A DNA stretch of 8,938 nucleotides, from contig DDJR01000039.1 in the NCBI GenBank assembly GCA_002339135.1, forward strand, positions 4,301 through 13,238, given 5' to 3'. Every line of letters starts with the position of its first letter. Within the stretch, counting starts at the first letter, position 1. The notes under the pieces were generated by a model. That model did not search any database. It was not told the DNA's origin and was given only the letters and a program-made list of their open reading frames with translations. Source of the DNA: Flavobacteriales bacterium UBA2619. Its GTDB lineage: Bacteria > Bacteroidota > Bacteroidia > Flavobacteriales_D > Sanyastnellaceae. Below, piece after piece: positions 6,471 to 8,938 of the stretch. The position numbers were made by a program, and so were the translations under genes.

Positions 6471-7108
6471 CGGGAAGAACAAACAAGGGCAAGGTTGGTC
6501 TTTACTTTGGATCCTTCAACCCGGTTCACTCAGGTCACCTTGTTATCGCCAACCACATGGTCAGTCGAGCAGGACTAGATCAAGTTTGGATCGTTGTCAC
6601 CCCCACGAGCCCTTTTAAGCTGAAAGACAAGATGATTCCGGAAGAACATCGACTTCAGATGGTTCAACTTGCGATTGCAGACAATCCATTTATTTTTTCA
6701 TCTGACATCGAGTTTAAGCTAGAAAGACCCAGCTATACGGCCGATACTTTAGCACATTTGAGAAAAAAGTTTCCAGAAGTATCTTTTTCAGTGATTTTAG
6801 GGGAAGACAATTATGAAAATCTGCACAAATGGAAAAATTTTAAGTCAATAGAAGAAAACCACAGACTGCTCGTCTATCCAAGAAAATTATCTAAGATGGG
6901 AGGTTTGCCACCACAAGAAACGACAATGAAAGACACATACTTGGGGTTAGACTCTTCGAAAGCAGTCCTGTTCACTGAAGCTCCGATGATTGCAATTTCC
7001 TCAACCTACATCAGAGAAGCCATTTTAGACAAGCAGGACGTGCAATACTTGCTGCCAGACACAGTTATTTCATACATTGGAAACAATCACCTTTACGAAA
7101 TCGAATAG
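6467..7108 (+). CDS. nadD: Nicotinate-nucleotide adenylyltransferase
   Basis: Transfers AMP from ATP to nicotinate mononucleotide, giving deamido-NAD, in the common route to NAD(P); cytosolic. The 213-residue protein has the nucleotidyltransferase signature GSFNPVHSGH (residues 15-24, H21 and H24 binding the ATP phosphates), the TPTSPFK and YTADTL segments typical of NadD, LGEDNYENLHKWKNF (about 111-125) in the nicotinate-ribose region, and the second ATP motif ISSTYIR (177-183). It is slightly longer than many homologues because of a segment around 144-170 before the ISST motif. The ATG overlaps the gmk stop (ATGA), and no other Met occurs before residue 31, so the start is secure. Its stop lies 4 bp from the stop of the convergent pth gene. 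Confidence 0.95.
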   Translation: MTGRTNKGKVGLYFGSFNPVHSGHLVIANHMVSRAGLDQVWIVVTPTSPFKLKDKMIPEEHRLQMVQLAIADNPFIFSSDIEFKLERPSYTADTLAHLRKKFPEVSFSVILGEDNYENLHKWKNFKSIEENHRLLVYPRKLSKMGGLPPQETTMKDTYLGLDSSKAVLFTEAPMIAISSTYIREAILDKQDVQYLLPDTVISYIGNNHLYEIE

Positions 7109-7112
7109 TTGC

Positions 7113-7679
7113 TTACTGGTCAGTATTTACAACATTCATGGAACGATCAAGCCCCAAAGCACAAAAACTCTCTACCGCTTTTTGAGAACGAATGCTAATT
7201 TCCTGTATCACTAAACCTTCTTCTTTTGTCCACTCTCCAAGAACATGGTTTATTTGGCGACCGGTATTGAACTCGGAACCTATGCCTACTCTTAATCTTG
7301 GGTAAACCGTTGAGCCTAAAATTAATTGAATGTCCTTTAGTCCATTGTGACCCCCGTCGCTGCCTTTTCCCCGCAGTCTAATTTTTTCAAAAGGAAGGTT
7401 CAAATCATCAGCTATTACTAGGATTCTTTCCTTGGGGACTTTCTCACAATCCATCCAATAACGGACGGCCTTCCCACTTAAATTCATAAAAGTTGATGGC
7501 TTAAGTAGAATGAGCGTTCTGCCTTTAAAATGAACGGTGGACACCAAGCCGTGACGTTCGGTGGAAAATTTTCCTCCGTGTGCCTCAGCGATGGTGTCCA
7601 CCACTCTAAACCCGATGTTGTGTCGGGTTTCCTCATATTCCGTTCCGGGATTACCTAGACCGACAATGAGGTACTTCAT
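7113..7679 (-). CDS. pth: Peptidyl-tRNA hydrolase
   Basis: Releases tRNA from peptidyl-tRNA that drops off ribosomes, so that the tRNA can be reused. The 188-residue protein matches the usual Pth length. Residues equivalent to the E. coli active site are present: N10 and H20 in VGLGNPGTEYEETRHNIGF, M65 and N66 in PSTFMNLSG, D91 in ADDLNLPF and N112 in GGHNGLKDI. The tRNA-binding basic stretch KIRLRGKGSDGGHNG is kept. It is third in a minus-strand set after prs and the L25 gene, with a 5-bp gap to the latter. The same order (prs, ctc, pth/spoVC) is known in Bacillus. There is no room after the stop for a separate terminator before the convergent nadD. Confidence 0.96.
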   Translation of the reverse strand: MKYLIVGLGNPGTEYEETRHNIGFRVVDTIAEAHGGKFSTERHGLVSTVHFKGRTLILLKPSTFMNLSGKAVRYWMDCEKVPKERILVIADDLNLPFEKIRLRGKGSDGGHNGLKDIQLILGSTVYPRLRVGIGSEFNTGRQINHVLGEWTKEEGLVIQEISIRSQKAVESFCALGLDRSMNVVNTDQ

Positions 7680-7684
7680 CTGAA

Positions 7685-8326
7685 TTATGCTTTTCCGCCT
7701 TCAGACTTGTCTGCGTCCTCAGCAGCACCTTCTTCTCCTTCACCTTCACCTTCTTCACCTTCAAGTTCTTCTTCAGACATCGCAGCACGAGTTTGCTTGC
7801 AAGCAAATAGAAGAACTGAATCGTTTAAAAGAATTTTGCATCCTTCGATATTCAAATCTCCGACACGCAGGTTGTCTCCAATCTTCAGAGGGCTCACATC
7901 AGCCGAAAGAGCGTCAGGAAGGTTTGCTAAAAGACCTTGAACAGGAACACGACGGAAAAGCGTTTCCATTCGGCCTCCGTTAATTACACCTTGGGCTTTA
8001 CCTTCAGAATTGAGAGGAAGATTGATCTTGATCTCTTTTCCATCGAGCACCTCAAGAAGGTCGATGTGGACGATGCGATCTGTCACTGGGTGAAATTGTA
8101 CTTCTTGAATGATGCACTTTTTCGTTGTGCCATCAACCTCAAGTTCGATTACAAATACGTCTGGGTTAATGACGATTTTGTTTAGCTTAACCTCATCCAC
8201 AGCAAAGTGTGATTGGGTTTTACCTCCATAAAGAACTCCTGGTACTTGGTACGCAGTGCGCAATGCAGAAGCATCTTTCTTTCCTACGTTCTTTCTAGAA
8301 GAACCGCTCAATGATGCAATTTTCAT
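7685..8326 (-). CDS. rplY: 50S ribosomal protein L25/general stress protein Ctc
   Basis: 5S rRNA-binding ribosomal protein of the long (Ctc/TL5) type. The 213-residue protein has the N-terminal L25 domain (about 1-92), with AYQVPGVLYGG and IIQEVQFHPVTDRIVHIDLLEV. A C-terminal beta domain follows (about 97-180), with FRRVPVQGLLANLPDALSADVSPLKIGD. The last 30 or so residues are an acidic, glycine-rich tail (SEEELEGEEGEGEGEEG then AAEDADKSEGGKA). Similar acidic tails occur in other long L25 proteins, and the tail is unlikely to touch rRNA. The ATG at 8326 is 6 bp after the prs stop, and the pth start lies 5 bp after this gene's stop. The sequence encoding the tail is a run of near-identical GAAGGT/GAAGAA units. 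Confidence 0.95.
   Translation of the reverse strand: MKIASLSGSSRKNVGKKDASALRTAYQVPGVLYGGKTQSHFAVDEVKLNKIVINPDVFVIELEVDGTTKKCIIQEVQFHPVTDRIVHIDLLEVLDGKEIKINLPLNSEGKAQGVINGGRMETLFRRVPVQGLLANLPDALSADVSPLKIGDNLRVGDLNIEGCKILLNDSVLLFACKQTRAAMSEEELEGEEGEGEGEEGAAEDADKSEGGKA
7728..7776 (-). repeat. GAA/GGT-rich simple repeat encoding the acidic tail of L25
   Basis: On the minus strand this tract consists almost entirely of GAA, GGT and GGA codons, with imperfect tandem GAAGGT hexamers giving Glu-Gly and Glu-Glu-Gly units. It is in frame with the L25 gene, so gain or loss of a hexamer would only change tail length. It is the only clear low-complexity tract in the window. Confidence 0.75.
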
Positions 8327-8332
8327 ACTTGT

Positions 8333-8938
8333 CTATTTATTAATAAAATGTGAACTAATACTTGTATTGCTCATGAGGCATGTGAGTACCTGAGCAAATA
8401 GATCGTGCACGGGCAGGACCTTAATTTTTTCTGTTTGAGCACCCTTCTTAAGAGGAATGGTGTCTGTGACGATGAGCTCTGTGAGCACGCTGTTTTGAAT
8501 TCGCTCGTAAGCGGGACCGCTAAGCACGGCGTGAGTACAAATGGCTCTTACAGATAGTGCGCCATGATCCATCATCAATCCAGCAGCCTTGGTAAGCGTG
8601 CCAGCAGTGTCACACATGTCGTCAACGATAATTACGTCCTTTCCTTTCACCTCTCCGATGACAGTCATTTCCGCCACCTCATTTGCTACTTTTCTTTGTT
8701 TGTAACAAATTGCCATGTCTACTCCCAATTTCTTTGCATATGAGTTGGCGCGTTTTGTCCCACCTGTGTCGGGTGTTGCGATGCAAATATTTGATGTGTC
8801 TAAGTGGTCGTTAATGTGCTTTAGAAAAATGGTTGACCCGAACAAATGATCCACGGGAACTTCAAAGAAGCCTTGGATTTGATCTGCGTGTAAATCCATG
8901 GTGATCACCCGGTCAACACCGGCTGCCATAAGCATGTT
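8333..8938 (-). CDS. prs: Ribose-phosphate pyrophosphokinase (PRPP synthase), C-terminal part
   Basis: Makes phosphoribosyl pyrophosphate from ribose 5-phosphate and ATP, the precursor for purines, pyrimidines, NAD, His and Trp. The gene runs off the right edge. The visible 201 codons continue the frame beyond two internal Met codons (N-M-L-M-A-A-G), so these are not starts; roughly the first 110 residues are missing. Visible signatures are DRVITMDLHADQIQGFF with its metal-binding His, ATPDTGGTKRA, the catalytic-loop Lys/Arg in YKQRKVANEV, and the PRPP-binding loop VIIVDDMCDTAGTL. The C-terminal LFAQVLTCLMSNTSISSHF matches the usual end of the family. It is the first visible gene of a minus-strand set with L25 and pth, which links nucleotide precursor supply with translation genes. 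Any promoter lies outside the window. Confidence 0.96.
   Translation of the reverse strand, partial: NMLMAAGVDRVITMDLHADQIQGFFEVPVDHLFGSTIFLKHINDHLDTSNICIATPDTGGTKRANSYAKKLGVDMAICYKQRKVANEVAEMTVIGEVKGKDVIIVDDMCDTAGTLTKAAGLMMDHGALSVRAICTHAVLSGPAYERIQNSVLTELIVTDTIPLKKGAQTEKIKVLPVHDLFAQVLTCLMSNTSISSHFINK

Noticed and set aside
7114..7125. Near-palindrome TACTG-GT-CAGTA at the nadD/pth junction as a terminator
   Set aside because: The stem is only 5 bp with a 2-base loop and no following T tract, so it would be a poor hairpin.
7687..8185. Several plus-strand open frames opposite the L25 gene
   Set aside because: Their Leu/His- and Ser/Pro-rich sequence is the antisense reading of the acidic repeat tail, with no independent support.

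Overview
The window reads as core chromosome of a Bacteroidota bacterium, probably a Flavobacteriales-like lineage, with moderate-to-low GC. The basis is family resemblance (eukaryote-like 4-hydroxyphenylpyruvate dioxygenase, short cupin-type homogentisate dioxygenase, secreted glucosaminidase with LysM repeats, MORN-repeat lipoprotein, L25/Ctc with an acidic tail), A-rich rather than Shine-Dalgarno-rich leaders, and two exact matches to the Bacteroidota -7 promoter box TAnnTTTG. Coding density is very high. The longest gap without a gene is 106 bp, and no RNA gene, mobile element or CRISPR array is seen.

Left half (1-4971), all on the minus strand and read from right to left: a long-chain polyprenyl diphosphate synthase, a translationally coupled MORN-repeat lipoprotein, a gap with a possible terminator, a secreted GH73-type glucosaminidase with two LysM repeats, homogentisate 1,2-dioxygenase (hmgA), 4-hydroxyphenylpyruvate dioxygenase (hppD), and the first 24 codons of an ABC transporter ATPase with a TTG start. 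HppD and HmgA catalyse consecutive steps of tyrosine breakdown, from 4-hydroxyphenylpyruvate to homogentisate to maleylacetoacetate. The next enzymes of the pathway are not in the window.

Centre (4972-5002): a 31-bp divergent regulatory region between the polyprenyl synthase and yicC. It carries a perfect TAnnTTTG box on each strand, arranged as an inverted repeat, and each box lies only 4-6 bp from its start codon. This is the most interesting non-coding structure here. It suggests overlapping divergent promoters that make leaderless or nearly leaderless mRNAs.

Right half: a tight plus-strand operon yicC-gmk-nadD (RNA turnover, guanylate kinase, NAD synthesis; gaps of 1 bp and -4 bp). It meets head-on a minus-strand operon prs-rplY-pth (PRPP synthase, ribosomal protein L25/Ctc, peptidyl-tRNA hydrolase; gaps of 6 and 5 bp). 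The stop codons of nadD and pth are 4 bp apart. The prs-L25-pth order also occurs in Bacillus (prs-ctc-spoVC).

I see no convincing new multi-gene system. The points of interest are the symmetric divergent promoter, the lipoprotein coupled to the prenyl synthase, the terminator-free convergent junction and the repetitive acidic tail of L25.
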